This document shows, in pieces, positions 33,453-44,110 of a stretch of 64,000 bases of DNA. Within the stretch, counting starts at the first letter, position 1. Every line of letters starts with the position of its first letter. This DNA is from Anaspis maculata (taxonomy: Eukaryota; Arthropoda; Insecta; Coleoptera; Scraptiidae). Under the pieces are notes generated by a model. The model was not told the origin of the DNA, searched no databases, and was given only the letters and a program-made list of their open reading frames with translations. Where the stretch lies: the NCBI GenBank assembly GCA_949128115.1, contig OX421964.1, positions 31,054,177 to 31,118,176 of the forward strand, given 5' to 3'. A program made the position numbers and the translations under genes.

Positions 33453-34679
33453 ATGTACTGCTTATATCAAAACGTGAGAGGGTTAAATACGAAGACACTG
33501 CAATTTTATAATTCGATATGTTCCAATAAATAATATAGTATTGTTGCAATAACTGAGACATGGTTGCAGCATAATATTGATTCCTTCGAACTGTTTAGTG
33601 ATCGCTACGAGGTGCTGCGATGCGATCGTGACCTGCTGGGCCTCCATGTGACGCGTGGCGGCGGGGTGCTGCTGGCGATTTCCAGGGAGTTTCAAACTGT
33701 TTCAAGAATGGATCTGAGTAAATTGCGTAGTCTCTTTCCTATAGTCGACATTGTTGCTTGCAGATTACAGTTGGGGAACTCTTTGACAGTAACACTGTTA
33801 CTCCTTTATATTCCACCATCTCTGAAGACTGCAGATTTTGTCCAATTTTTTGACGAGCTTGAGAATGAAACATTTCTGCAGGCCGAGAATCTTATCATTA
33901 TGGGCGACTTCAATGTTCCTGGAATGGATGACCTCCACAACGCAAAAGCCGCAAGAATTTCTTTGTTCATGAACTTCATAAACATCAAACAGCACAACCA
34001 AGTTAGAAATTCCAATAACAGACTGCTGGATCTTGTCCTGTCAACATCCGATTGTTCGGTTGAGCGGGAGACGGATCCTCCCGTTCCTGAGGATGACCAC
34101 CATCCTGCCCTGTGTATTCAGGTTGAGTTCGGGGTGCCTAGACAGCAGTCACTCCCCACAAACATTACTCCAAAATATTGTTATAGAAAAGCAAACTTTG
34201 TAGATCTCTATAGCTCCATGCTCAGCGTCGACTGGTCTTCAGTGTTCGAGCGGGGCGACCCAGATGAGTCTTGCGATGCATTCTACGATGTTTTATACCG
34301 TACGTTGGATGTTTACGTTCCAAAGCCAGCCGCCAAAAAGTTCTCTACTTCTTACCCTGCCTGGTTTTCTTCTGAAATCATAAAGAACATCAAATTAAAG
34401 ACAAGCCTTTTTAGAAGATGGAAGCGATTGCGGGACCCAGGCATATATCGGCAGTTGTCTATGATTAGAGCCAATATCAAGAGGAGCATCGGGAAATCGT
34501 ACAAGGAGTACATCGACTCGGTTCAGTTGGGTATAAGGAGTGACCCAAACACATTCTGGAAGTTCGCTGCTGCAAGAAAAGGTAAATCCAGAGTGCCGGG
34601 GGCTGTCCAATGCGGTGGTAACTGGTTTGAGGGACCCGATGCTGTGGCCCAGACATTCGCTGACTACTTCAGTAGTGTA
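33453..34679 (+). pseudogene. LINE ORF2, endonuclease part (one internal stop)
   Basis: The frame begins at ATG 33453, ten bases after ORF1. It shows QNVRGL, TETWL, RGGGVLLAI, MGDFNVPG (a catalytic Asp/Asn block), LLDLVLS and HHPALC (the catalytic His), the standard order of an exonuclease-endonuclease-phosphatase fold. A TAA at 33531-33533 interrupts it between QNVRGL and TETWL. After the endonuclease a linker leads to DYFSSV. There the 34680-35619 element cuts the frame, and the protein resumes at 35622 in the same frame, because the element plus its TA duplication is a multiple of three. Confidence 0.87.
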
Positions 34680-35619
34680 GGGGAGAGGAGGTGAATATCG
34701 ACCACTTAAGGCAAAAAATTCAAAACCAGTCGCCATGTGCACTGTCGAAGCTGTACGTTTTGTACTATACTCCTCAATCATTTGACTACCCAAAACCTTG
34801 AATAGTCACTCACTAAGTAGAAACATTTTTGTGGAAAAAATTTGAAAGCAAAGGTAAAATTTCAGCGGGTAATATCGACCAGAGGGGTAAAATCGACCAC
34901 CAGGTCGGATAATATCGATCGCACGTTTTCTTTGCAATTTTGAAATCTGCATGCTTAGCAAAAACGCAAAAATACAAGTCGAAACATCTGTTTTCGAAAA
35001 ACATCCAGTTTTATTTTGATTTTGCCCCTATTCCTAACATTTACCAAGAACGGCGCCCATGATAGGAACCTAAAAGAATATCAGAGAAAATTAAAAATAA
35101 TTCTTGTGTAAGTTCTCTCAAAAACCTCACCAGGTCATCTTCGCATCACACGAGGCACGATTCGTTCTTCGCCGATATTTTTTGCGAGGCATCTAAAATT
35201 ATGTATAAAACTCCATTTGTACAATATCGACCATCGTGATCGATATTGGCCGACAACAAAAGCAAAAAACAATTCTTTGATGATGAAGAACATGGTTAGA
35301 TTATGGAACTAGGCCTACTACACAAAGTTACTATCAATAATCCTTGGTACTTTGCACCAGGAGACCCAAGTCTAACTACAATGAAAAGTCCGCAATACCT
35401 TATCATGAACACTCCTGAACTTGAATCATATCGGCTCGAAACAATAATCCGTTTCTGTCAGTCAAGCACTTCGAATAAATGGCTGACCGACAGCTGTGCT
35501 GGAGTTCACTTGCAAAATGCTAGATGGCACTCTATGTCATGATTTCAAAAAACTCACAGGGTGGGCCACAGTGGTGTGGTCGATATTAGACTACCGGTCG
35601 ATATTCGCCTCTCTTCCCC
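34680..35619. mobile_element. 940-bp TIR DNA element with AATATCGACC subterminal repeats
   Basis: The ends GGGGAGAGGAGGTGAATATC and (reverse) GGGGAAGAGAGGCGAATATC are inverted. TA is duplicated (34678-34679, 35620-35621) and removing the element rejoins the LINE reading frame exactly. The motif AATATCGACC or a close variant occurs at 34694, 34871, 34911 and 35223 in plus, and at 35240, 35578 and 35596 in minus. Such repeats near both ends are typical transposase-binding sites, though here that is inferred. A 79-codon frame at 35303-35542 is not recognised. Confidence 0.88.
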
Positions 35620-35621
35620 TA

Positions 35622-37231
35622 TATTCTGCTTCTTCGGGTGATGGACCTGGCGAGCCGCAGGAGTCGAACAACATACCAAACAGTTGCATAACCTTAAATT
35701 CCATTACTGAGGCAAACGTCCTAACAGCCATAAAGAAACTTAAGAACAAATGGAACTCTGGTCCAGATTTGGTTCCCAACATCTTTATTAAGGACTGTGC
35801 GCAGGTGCTCGCAGGTCCATTACTTCACATCTTCAATGCCGCCCTCAAGAACTCAACCTTTCCGGCGCGGTGGAAACACGCGAGAGTCTGTCCGGTTCTG
35901 AAGGCAGGAAAAAGCTCTGTCGTTGAGAATTATCGCCCAATCTCGATGATTTCATCTTTGGCCAAGGTATTCGAGATATGCATCCTGGATTCCATCACCA
36001 GCGACGTTGACGCTGGGACACAGCGGTGCCAGCACGGATTTATCAGCGGTAGATCGATAGCTACAAACCTGACTACTATCACTCATGATCTGGCGGTATC
36101 ACTGGACAGCCGAGGACAGACAGATGTAGTCTACACTGATTTTGCGAAGGCGTTCGACAGGATGGACCACTCCATCCTGCTTGGCAAGCTGAAAGCATTT
36201 GGATTCCACGACAATCTAGTGAAATTTTTCAAGTCCTATCTCTCAAATAGGGTACAATTCGTTGACGTTCAGGGCCATCTGTCGAGGACTTATGTCGCTG
36301 AAAGCGGTGCGCCACAGGGAACACACCTTGCCCCAAAATTGTTTTCAATTTTTATAAACGACATATCCAGGGGAGTCGGAAGTAAGGTTCTTCTTTTTGC
36401 TGATGATTTGAAAATCTATCGCAACATCACCCACCCAGACGATTGCATGCAGCTTCAGGCCGACCTTGACATCCTTTCTACATGGTGCGTTCGAAACGCA
36501 CTACCGTTCAACACAGCGAAGTGCAGGGTGGTCAGTTACTCCAGATGTGAGAATATTGTCCGGCATCCGTATGCTCTTTCCGGCGAGGTCCTCATGCGGG
36601 AGATGGAGATGAAGGATCTCGGAGTGGTTTTCCGAGTGGAGCTGACTTTTGATGACCACATAAGGCAAATTATTAATTCGGCCAGCAAAACGCTGGGTTA
36701 CATCATCCGAAACTGCTCGCAGTTTAAAAGTGTTGAAGCCCTTTTCACACTTTTCAATGCTTTGGTCCGTCCGAAGTTAGAGTTTGGCAGTATGGTGTGG
36801 AGTCCTCGGAGCAACAAGTCCTGCTTGGAGTTAGAGAGGGTCCAGAGAAGATTTCTGAAGTTTGTTTCCAGGATGTTGGATGGTAGTTATCCCCCCAGAG
36901 GTATTTCGGAGGCTGCCTTCCTTCAACGCTTTGATGTGGACTCCCTCGCCCACAGGAGAAATATTCAGTCATTAATGTTCCTACATGGTATATGTAGTGG
37001 AGAGGTGGACGACGGGTTTTTGCTTGGTCAGATTTCTTTCAGTGTACCTCGATTTGAGGCTCGACATCATCAGACATTCTGGCTGCCCAATGGAGGGCGA
37101 ACACAAACGTCCTCATGACATCCCCACTTTATGCGGCCTGCGCGCTATTGAATCAACAATCGTCCGATGTGGACATTAATTATGACACGAAATCCGTGTT
37201 CAAGAGAAAAATGTCAGTTTTAAAATGTTAA
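35622..37231 (+). pseudogene. LINE ORF2, reverse transcriptase part (3' frameshift)
   Basis: The frame continues ORF2 after the inserted element. It shows VLTAIKKLKNKWNSGPDLVP, ARVCPVLKAGKSSVVENYRP, VVYTDFAKAFDRMDH (first catalytic Asp), GAPQGTHLAPKLFSIFINDI and FADDLK (36396-36407). In the last motif Tyr of the usual YADD is Phe, as in many jockey-type enzymes. The frame stops at TGA 37116-37118. A one-base shift in the GGAGGGC stretch near 37095 would continue to 37231, through an LLN ... DINYD ... FKRKM tail. That tail type is common in this LINE group, so I infer a frameshift there. Confidence 0.86.
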
Positions 37232-37349
37232 TGTTTGTTCACTATGTTTGTATTATACTCATATTGTTTGTAAGTCTCTGTTTCCTGTAAGTGGGTTGTT
37301 TGTAATATGCCTGTTGGAAATAAACCTATTATTATTATTAGTAAACACG

Positions 37350-40300
37350 GTGAACTTTATAATTATTTTTGTTATAAGTTCAGTGCTTTTGCAATAAGAA
37401 CATGAGTTGTAGACTGATTATTCGAACCAATCATGAGTAATTACTAACATTTATTTCTTTTAGCTCACCCACACATCACCAATTTTGACATTTTTTATCT
37501 TACCTGCATCATCAAGTCTCTCCACTGTTACTCTCATTACTCCTTATAACAAGGACTAATATTCAATTTGTATACGACAACAACGTGCTACTCCGTCGCT
37601 GAGTGAGAGCTTCTGGTGAGATTTTGAGATGCCAGGCCGGTCTCAGCGTGAAGCAGGAAAGAGTTTTCAACGCGACAGGATGGGGCGCTTTGTCCTGCGA
37701 CACGAGTCGTCCTGCTTGTTCGTGCTTCATGCCGCCGCCGCCGTATAGCGTACACACAACACACAAGCAGGATATTTGTCCTGGCCTGAGCCGCCCGCCC
37801 GTGTCCCGGTGGCGGCGTTTTGCTGCGGTCCCCCACAACAGTGTCGCGGTCTCCATGGAGACACTTCGCAGCGGGGGGCGGGGCAATCGATACTCCCCCA
37901 TGTCCCCCATCAACCATCAAATGCAACACGCACATTTCAGACAGCCTTAATAGTGTCCTGAAACATCGCATTATGGGTTCCATCAGGACGACGACAATGC
38001 CGAAACTGTATCAAAGAGGAGGTGTACACAAGCGCGATAGTGGAGGAGGCCGAGGGGAAAACTTCAAGATTGATTTTTGAAGAAGAATCTGGAAAGGATC
38101 AGTAGGGGTAATATTTTAGCAGCATGTTTCGTGATTTCCCCAGTTATTTACAACCACATTGAAAGAAAAAAAAACCGATGGTAATATGGAGTCATTTCTT
38201 AACACGTGCTCTTATAACACGATGGTTATAGACTAAATTTGAGTGTTCGAGACAAATGACAGCCGCCACCTGTGCTCCACAATATTGCTGCCCGCATGCC
38301 AGATGTGTTAATCCGATTATGGTGAGTCTTCTATTGAAAAATGACCATGGCATGTTAAATGAGCTAATGCAAAAATGGCAATCTTCAATGAGAAACACCA
38401 TCAACATTCAGCCAAAAATTATGGCGTTGCTTCAATAACAAGCTCGTTATCTCGACGGCGACCAAGAAAACCAAAAAATGATTTTCTCGGTACTTCTTGC
38501 TGATGGTAAGTATGCTTTACACACCGACCAAGAACCCGTGATGTGGTCGCGGTTCTTGGGCACACGAAACAAATCAAGGCATCAAACAAGGAATAAAAGA
38601 CTGTACAAAATCGATCAAAATTTGTCCATTATGTACGAGTTTAGTTGTTGATCCGCCATCCACATTGTATTGGTCGTCCTTTGTTCGGTCCCGGGGCCCA
38701 CTTAATTGGATTATAAATTATATCGGGTTTTTTCTCGCTCCGGCTCGGAAGAACGTCGGCGATTTATGGCAGTCATATTTATTTATTGGATTAATACATG
38801 TAACATATTGCCAACACACGAAAGATATAAATAACTGGCGAATGTATGGTATTAATTTACTAGACTGGTTCTTTATATCGTGTTATATATTGTCCCGTGA
38901 TGTAGTGGAACTCTGCAATAAATGGACAAGACGTTGCGGTGAAATATGTGGGATTCCTTATCCTTTCATTCTTGCTGATGATGCGCACTTGCGCCAATGA
39001 GAAAACGTGCGGCCGGTCCGCCGTTTTTGAAAAATGCCTTCCTCTACAGAATCTCCCACTATTCATTCCCAATCTATCTGGAAACAAACTTCCATCTCAT
39101 CAGGTGGTTTTATTTCCTCGTGCGTCAAGTTACTTCATCCTGTGAGACCTCTATGTTCTTAGTTATCAGGGAACTATCTCTAAGCTTGACTGACTGACAG
39201 AGGTGGATGGGGTGACCTAAACCGGCCTAGGAAATTAGGAGAAGCTGCTCAAAATAGACGGCGCCGAAGTCGAAAATTTTCACGAATAATAATAATTTTG
39301 ATAATAATACCTAATGTTTTTTATCAATGATAGTCGCCGCAAATATTTAGTTTCAAAATTTGGTTTTAGAACCCCGGTAAAAATTTTGAATAAAGAAAAA
39401 TATATACAGGACCTATAATTAATTTCACAGCTTCTTTTATTAGAGTAATAAGCTACGAGAAGAATGAGTTGTGTTGGCACGAATGTTACGATGCTAACTT
39501 GATTTTGACGCCTTAATACTTAGATATGCTATCTATAATGTGACAGCTGTCACCTTTATCTCAATGCGATGCACCCGCAAGTGGAAATTTTCGAGGCTGC
39601 GCAGCAAATGTAAGAAAACGGGAGCCCGGAAGTGGAAGTTGCTGTGGTCGACAAAGAACATCATGTCCACCATGCTTGGTGGCTCTTCACTGTGATCAAG
39701 AGGATGTGACCAAAATAATGACCAAGCGGTCAAGCGCGGCTGTACTAAGAAGAAGGTAATGAAAATGCCCACTGTCGAGTAGCTCGTGTAAGTTTGAGAA
39801 AATATCCTCGGATGGACAATAACTTCTGGAGTTGGATTGCACGAGACGAGACGTGCGTGAGTGTACTCTGTTTGAAGCTTGTTCATATCCTGTGTGTGTC
39901 TTCTTTACACGTGCTTGCTGTTTCAATAGATAAAAACTGGAATAGGAAGTACTAACTACTCACTGATGATTTTAATTTCATTCTCTTCAGTACTACGCGC
40001 TTTTGACGATCATTTTCTTCGGCAGCTACCGCTCACCTTCGGCAGCAGCGCATCATCGAGGAGTCGTCAACCATGGTAGAGACGATTTCCCTTGCCGATC
40101 ACTGCAACTTCCGGAGGCTCACGTTTTCTTAATTTCGTTGCGCAGTCTCGTAAATTTTCTATAATAATTATATCCAGGCTAGTTTTCATTTTAACGGCCC
40201 AGATCTTTTTTTTTCTTCAAAACTTTTACTGTAAAATAAAAGTGCTGATTTTATCCTACCATTCCTACCGGCCCAAATTTTCAAAATCTTACCAGCCCAG

Positions 40301-40460
40301 GCGGAAAATTCCCTTCTTCCCCCTAGGCCCATCCACCCCTGCTGACTGATATTAAGGAATGTATAGTTTTATCCTTAATTTTGGCCAGTATCACATTCTA
40401 TGACACCGGCCACACTGGTCACAGTATGCCAGTATGTATCGTACACTATTCACACATAGG
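37350..40460. other. Long stretch without recognised genes
   Basis: A GC-rich zone with GCCGCCGCCGCC lies at about 37600-37960 and has overlapping open frames on both strands without motifs. About 45 bp near 38905-38945 (GGAACTCTGCAATAAAT and ACGTTGCGGT) recurs inverted near 42080-42120. Nothing else is identified. Confidence 0.35.
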
Positions 40461-40462
40461 TA

Positions 40463-41229
40463 CGGTAGAGGAGTCCAAAATGTCGCGCCGCTTTAAAAAA
40501 AATTGGTGAGAGGTAAGAAATTATCTAATTAGATTTTTCCAAAAGCATATATTCCTATTCTGAAAATTTGGGAAATTAATGTATAGGTAGGAGACTGCAT
40601 TGTCAAGACGTCTTCTCTTTCGCCGCTGGACTTTCTCAAGTCGGGACCTGAAATTCACCTCAGTTGGCTTACACATGGCAGCAGGAATAGCCGCCAGTTC
40701 TTCCAGAATATTGTTTTTAATTCATCCAGTGTAGCAGAAGCTGCGGTGACTGCTTTTCCACCGAGGGACCCGACAAAAAAAAGTTCAACGGAGTTTTAGA
40801 TCGGGACTTCCTGGAGACCAAAACTAATGTCCCCCATGCAGTTTGGAAATTACTCTTCCGGGAAACATCCTTTGAGCTACGTCCCGATCTAACTTCAGTA
40901 GACTTCATCTTGTGGAGTTACCTCGCAGAAAAAAAATTCGCCACAGCACTTGCTGCACGGCATGATTTGAAAAGCACTATTCGGGTAGAAATGGCGGCTC
41001 TATCCCAGCTACTATGATCGTGTGAGCGAGCTCTGGAAAATGTTTGGTCCCAACTTGAAGAGGTGTAGCGCCGAGAGAGAAGACAGGGAAGGCGACTTGA
41101 CAATTCAGTTTTCTGTATACAAATTTCCCAAGTTTTTGGATTGGGACTGCTTTTGAAAAAATCTAATAAGATAATTTTTCACCCCTTCACCGATGTTTTT
41201 AAAAGCGGCGCGACATTTTGGACACCCTG
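40463..41229 (+). mobile_element. Mariner-like element remnant, TA-flanked
   Basis: TCCAAAATGTCGCGCCGCTT at the left recurs inverted at the right end before ACACCCTGTA. The arms continue through AATTATCT, ATTAGATTTTT and CAAAAGCA, about 75 bp in all. TA flanks at 40461-40462 and 41230-41231. At 767 bp it is shorter than an intact mariner and carries only a decayed transposase C-terminus. Confidence 0.82.
40790..41070 (+). pseudogene. Mariner-like transposase C-terminal remnant
   Basis: The translation shows DLTSVDFILWSYLAEKKFA (40884-40940), then a helix ending IRVEMAAL, a stop, and ALENVWSQLEE. DLTxxDFxLWxYL is the signature around the third catalytic Asp of mariner-family transposases, and that Asp is retained. 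The upstream part is unreadable because of shifts and stops, and the DNA-binding domain is missing. It lies inside the inverted ends at 40463-41229. It belongs to a different family from the remnant at 8518-8856, since the inverted ends are unrelated. Confidence 0.72.
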
Positions 41230-41231
41230 TA

Positions 41232-41386
41232 TATCCCGTTCACTTTTTATTTTCAGGGGAATGAATTTCAGAGAATTTGCAGGTGTCATCAGTCGTAGCT
41301 CGTAGCTGTAGCCCCCCAGCTTGTCACTTCATTTTTGCTCCAAAAAGTCATTCTACTAAAAATAAAAAGTGAACAAGATATAGGTA
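41232..41386. mobile_element. Small MITE of the CCCGTTCACTTTTTATTTTC family, copy 1
   Basis: The left end TATCCCGTTCACTTTTTATT and the right end ATAAAAAGTGAACAAGATAT are inverted. The core TAGCCCCCCAGCTTGTCACTT is shared with 41541-41752 and 56008-56226. It abuts the mariner remnant at 41229, sharing its TATA junction. Confidence 0.7.
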
Positions 41387-41540
41387 CCAAATTTGATTTT
41401 GATGAAAATATATTGTACAAGCCAGTTACTAAGTAGTCTTTTTGACAACTGGTTAACATCATCCATACAAAATCGTAGAAAAAAGCAACGGGGATGAGAA
41501 ACTGTCAAGCAGTGGGCAGTCGAAGCTCCTATAAATGTCG

Positions 41541-41752
41541 TTCAAGTTTCAATTCAGTAGAATGACTTTTTTAAGGCAAAAATAAAGTGAGAAGCTGGGA
41601 GGCTACGGCTACGGCTGATGGCACCTGCAAAGCTTTGGGGCGAAACTATCAGCGGACATTTGCCGTACCCTCCCAGCGCTCAGCTCAATGTCACTTTATT
41701 TTGCTCCAAAAAGTCATTCTACTGAAAATAAAAAAGTGAACGGGATATATGT
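41541..41752. mobile_element. Small MITE of the same family, copy 2
   Basis: CAGTAGAATGACTTTTT near 41553 pairs inverted with AAAAAGTCATTCTACTG near 41710. The outer right end reads AAAAAGTGAACGGGATATAT. The inner part shares AAGCTGGGAGGCTACGG and the TATCAGCG region with 56008-56226. Confidence 0.7.
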
Positions 41753-42415
41753 ACGATGTTTATCGAGGTCAAACAAAAAAAATGACAGCAGGTTAGAGAT
41801 GAGTTGATGAGCTGATGAGAACCATATTTTTATTACCACATATTTATGCAAGCATTACGACAAGCATATTCATCACTTCATCACAATCAATTCATCGATA
41901 AAGTACTCAAATGGGTATATTAAAAAAAAAATAAATGAATACATTTTTTCACGACTTCTCGAAATCTTTGTTACTGTCTGCTTTAGTCTTATTTTCTGAA
42001 AGAATGTGATTAACGAAGTAGGTATATCCTGGAAATTTAGCTGACCTAGGATTCAAGACCTTCGAATGTTATTTTTGTGACAGATGTTACCGCAACGTTG
42101 AGTCGATTTATTGCAGAGTTCCACAAAGGGCAAAATTCTAACAAATAATATTCGATTTTTGTTCTTTTGAGACTTGATAGCAATAGTCCTTCGGCATAAG
42201 GTCAAACAAAGCTCTGCCGTGTGCAGCTTGGTAAAGATATCATGAAGCTTTATCGCAAGTGATTCTTGGACCATCAAAAATCATGAAAAAAAAACTATGA
42301 TGGAACATTGTCATCTGATGCAGGCAAATAATATAATATGAAAAACCGCCAAAATGGTCGGCGTCTGATAATAAGAAAATGGCTCAATTTCGTTTGTTTT
42401 TCAACGGATTTTGAC
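41753..42415. other. No recognisable gene
   Basis: AT-rich. It contains the inverted relative (42080-42120) of the 38905-38945 block. No frames with motifs. Confidence 0.35.
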
Positions 42416-42419
42416 ACTC
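42416..42419. repeat. Gypsy target duplication ACTC, left copy
   Basis: ACTC immediately precedes the TGTTACC end of the LTR. The same four bases follow the other LTR at 51871-51874. A 4-bp duplication is usual for Ty3/Gypsy integrases. Confidence 0.92.
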
Positions 42420-43838
42420 TGTTACCTTTTCCACTCCGGCTGGTAGAGTTGGAGTGGATTTCTCTGGGCATGGCCCAGAGGACGGCGAGAGAAGGCCGCT
42501 AATGACCTCCTCTAGGCACACGCCGTAAAAAAAAGGTGCCGGTTAGCTCTCAGGTAAAGCTGGGTCGAGAAACTGAACTTGTGTGTGTAACTATGGAACG
42601 GAGTCGGCTGGGTAGTGAAACACAGATTCAATTACTAATTCGGTTTATTGAACCAAAACAAAGAAGGAAAGGGGTGAAATACCAACGGCAATTGTTGGCA
42701 ATAATAGCCGAGCTGAAGGCTCATCACAAACATGAAAGTGGCAGAAGGCCCTAAAAGCTAAAATGAAAGGAAATATAAACAAAAGAAGGTACTCAACCGA
42801 GTCCACTGAAGAACATGAAGACGCCCTGCTGATACACTCTGCTGTCTCCAGGCCAGCTCGGACCATCGGACACCCAGCTTCGTGACGGATCGATGTCCGG
42901 AGTGAAACCCAAGTTCCGGCAGCTTTGTGTGGCAAGCTGGAGATGGTGATGGGGCGCCAGTCCACAATTGGCTTGGGTTTGACAGCTGGCACGTTGTGGA
43001 CGCCGAGCGAGCGAAGGTCCGTCACGAAGGGCTCCGATGGCCGAACCTAGAAGACAAACAAAGCGACAGCAGGTGCTTCGAACAAGTAAGAGTAAAAATA
43101 AGTAAGCAAAAGGTAAGCAGGGTGGCAAGGCCAAACCATGAAGCAAAGCGTAAAAACAAACTAGGAGAATAATAATAGAGAGAATAAAAATGGTGAAAGA
43201 AGGTGAAGAGTGAGGTTAGAGCAAAACAAAGCATCTACCATGCACTAGGATGCCCTCCAGTGGGGGCGCAGGCTAGACCAGCCGCGTACGGAAGAAATCA
43301 CATGCTGACCTGAATTGTCATTGACGACGGTGGTGGGTTTTTCTGCAGCTCAGCCACGAAGAGGGCGACTTCGTCGGATGCAGCAGCGATCTTGAGCGCA
43401 CCGCGGCATGGAAGCGGTCGGCCCGCAGGAGGTGTTGGCGGTCCGTTGGCACCGAAGGGCGACGGCGGTTCTCGGCGGACGATTCACGGGCGAAGCCCTG
43501 GCGGAAAATTCGCCGGCACGGGGCGATGGTGACCGCGTGGACAGGACGGCTGGACAAGGATTCCGGCGGTGTTCGGCCCTGGTGCTGCCCGCAGGGGCAT
43601 ACGAAGAAGGAGGGGGCGACGGCCTACGGCCGAATGGGGCCCCACGAGGCGCTTCTACTCGAGCATTTTGTCGGACCTCTGACTTTTTCCACGCCGGAAA
43701 TCAAAGTGACGTTTTGCCACCATCCAGCCGTCACCCTGCTGTCAATCTGACATTGACAGCAGTTCCCCCAACTCACCACCCTAGCATATACCGGCACAGG
43801 GCCGTCTCCAGGAGCGCGCGCGAAACTTAACCGTTACA
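42420..43838 (-). repeat. 3' LTR of the Gypsy element
   Basis: TG...CA ends (minus strand TGTAACGG ... GGTAACA), 1419 bp, same as 50452-51870. A TTTATT at 42644-42649 is AATAAA on the coding strand, a candidate polyadenylation signal. Short frames inside it (for example 43408-43830) are the same in both LTRs and are not judged to be genes. Confidence 0.95.
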
Positions 43839-43850
43839 TCACCCCCCTCC
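43839..43850 (-). promoter_or_regulatory. Polypurine tract
   Basis: The minus strand reads GGAGGGGGGTGA directly before the 3' LTR. This is the expected place and composition for the plus-strand DNA primer of reverse transcription. Confidence 0.8.
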
Positions 43851-44110
43851 ACAAAAGGGAGGTTTGCTAAACAAACCGACAATTCTCGTCCTCGAGATAA
43901 ATACAAGAAAATAAATGACCGCGGTCGGCCAGAATAATAATAATAAAAAAAAATAAGAGGAACACCCTCGGCTCACAGGTCACAACCTGAGCATTTCTCA
44001 CCCAAAACAGGGAAGCAAAAATTGAAAAGTAAACTGAAGTTCATCTTCCCGCCAACCTCGAACCCACGGGCTGGAGAGAAGGATAATGAGAAAAATTAAC
44101 GCAAAATAAA

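Larger units (their letters stand above)
32588..37336 (+). mobile_element. Near-full-length APE/RT LINE, disrupted
   Basis: ORF1 (32672-33442) and ORF2 (33453-37231) lie in tandem with a 10-bp gap. The 3' end is AATAAACC plus ATT repeats. A 13-bp direct repeat with one mismatch (ATTAGTAAAAACG 32575-32587; ATTAGTAAACACG 37337-37349) suggests the true ends. ORF2 has one in-frame stop, one frameshift near its end and a 940-bp DNA element at 34680-35619. Without that element the length is about 3.8 kb. ORF2 resembles jockey/CR1-type elements with an apurinic-like endonuclease. Confidence 0.85.

Noticed and set aside
37563..37983. Overlapping 115-131 codon frames in the GC-rich block as genes
   Set aside because: Frames are open on both strands at once, as expected from base composition, and lack motifs.
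43408..43830. 140-codon open frame in the LTR (also 51440-51862)
   Set aside because: It occurs only because the LTR is GC-rich and is duplicated with it. It has no motif and lies opposite to the element's coding strand.
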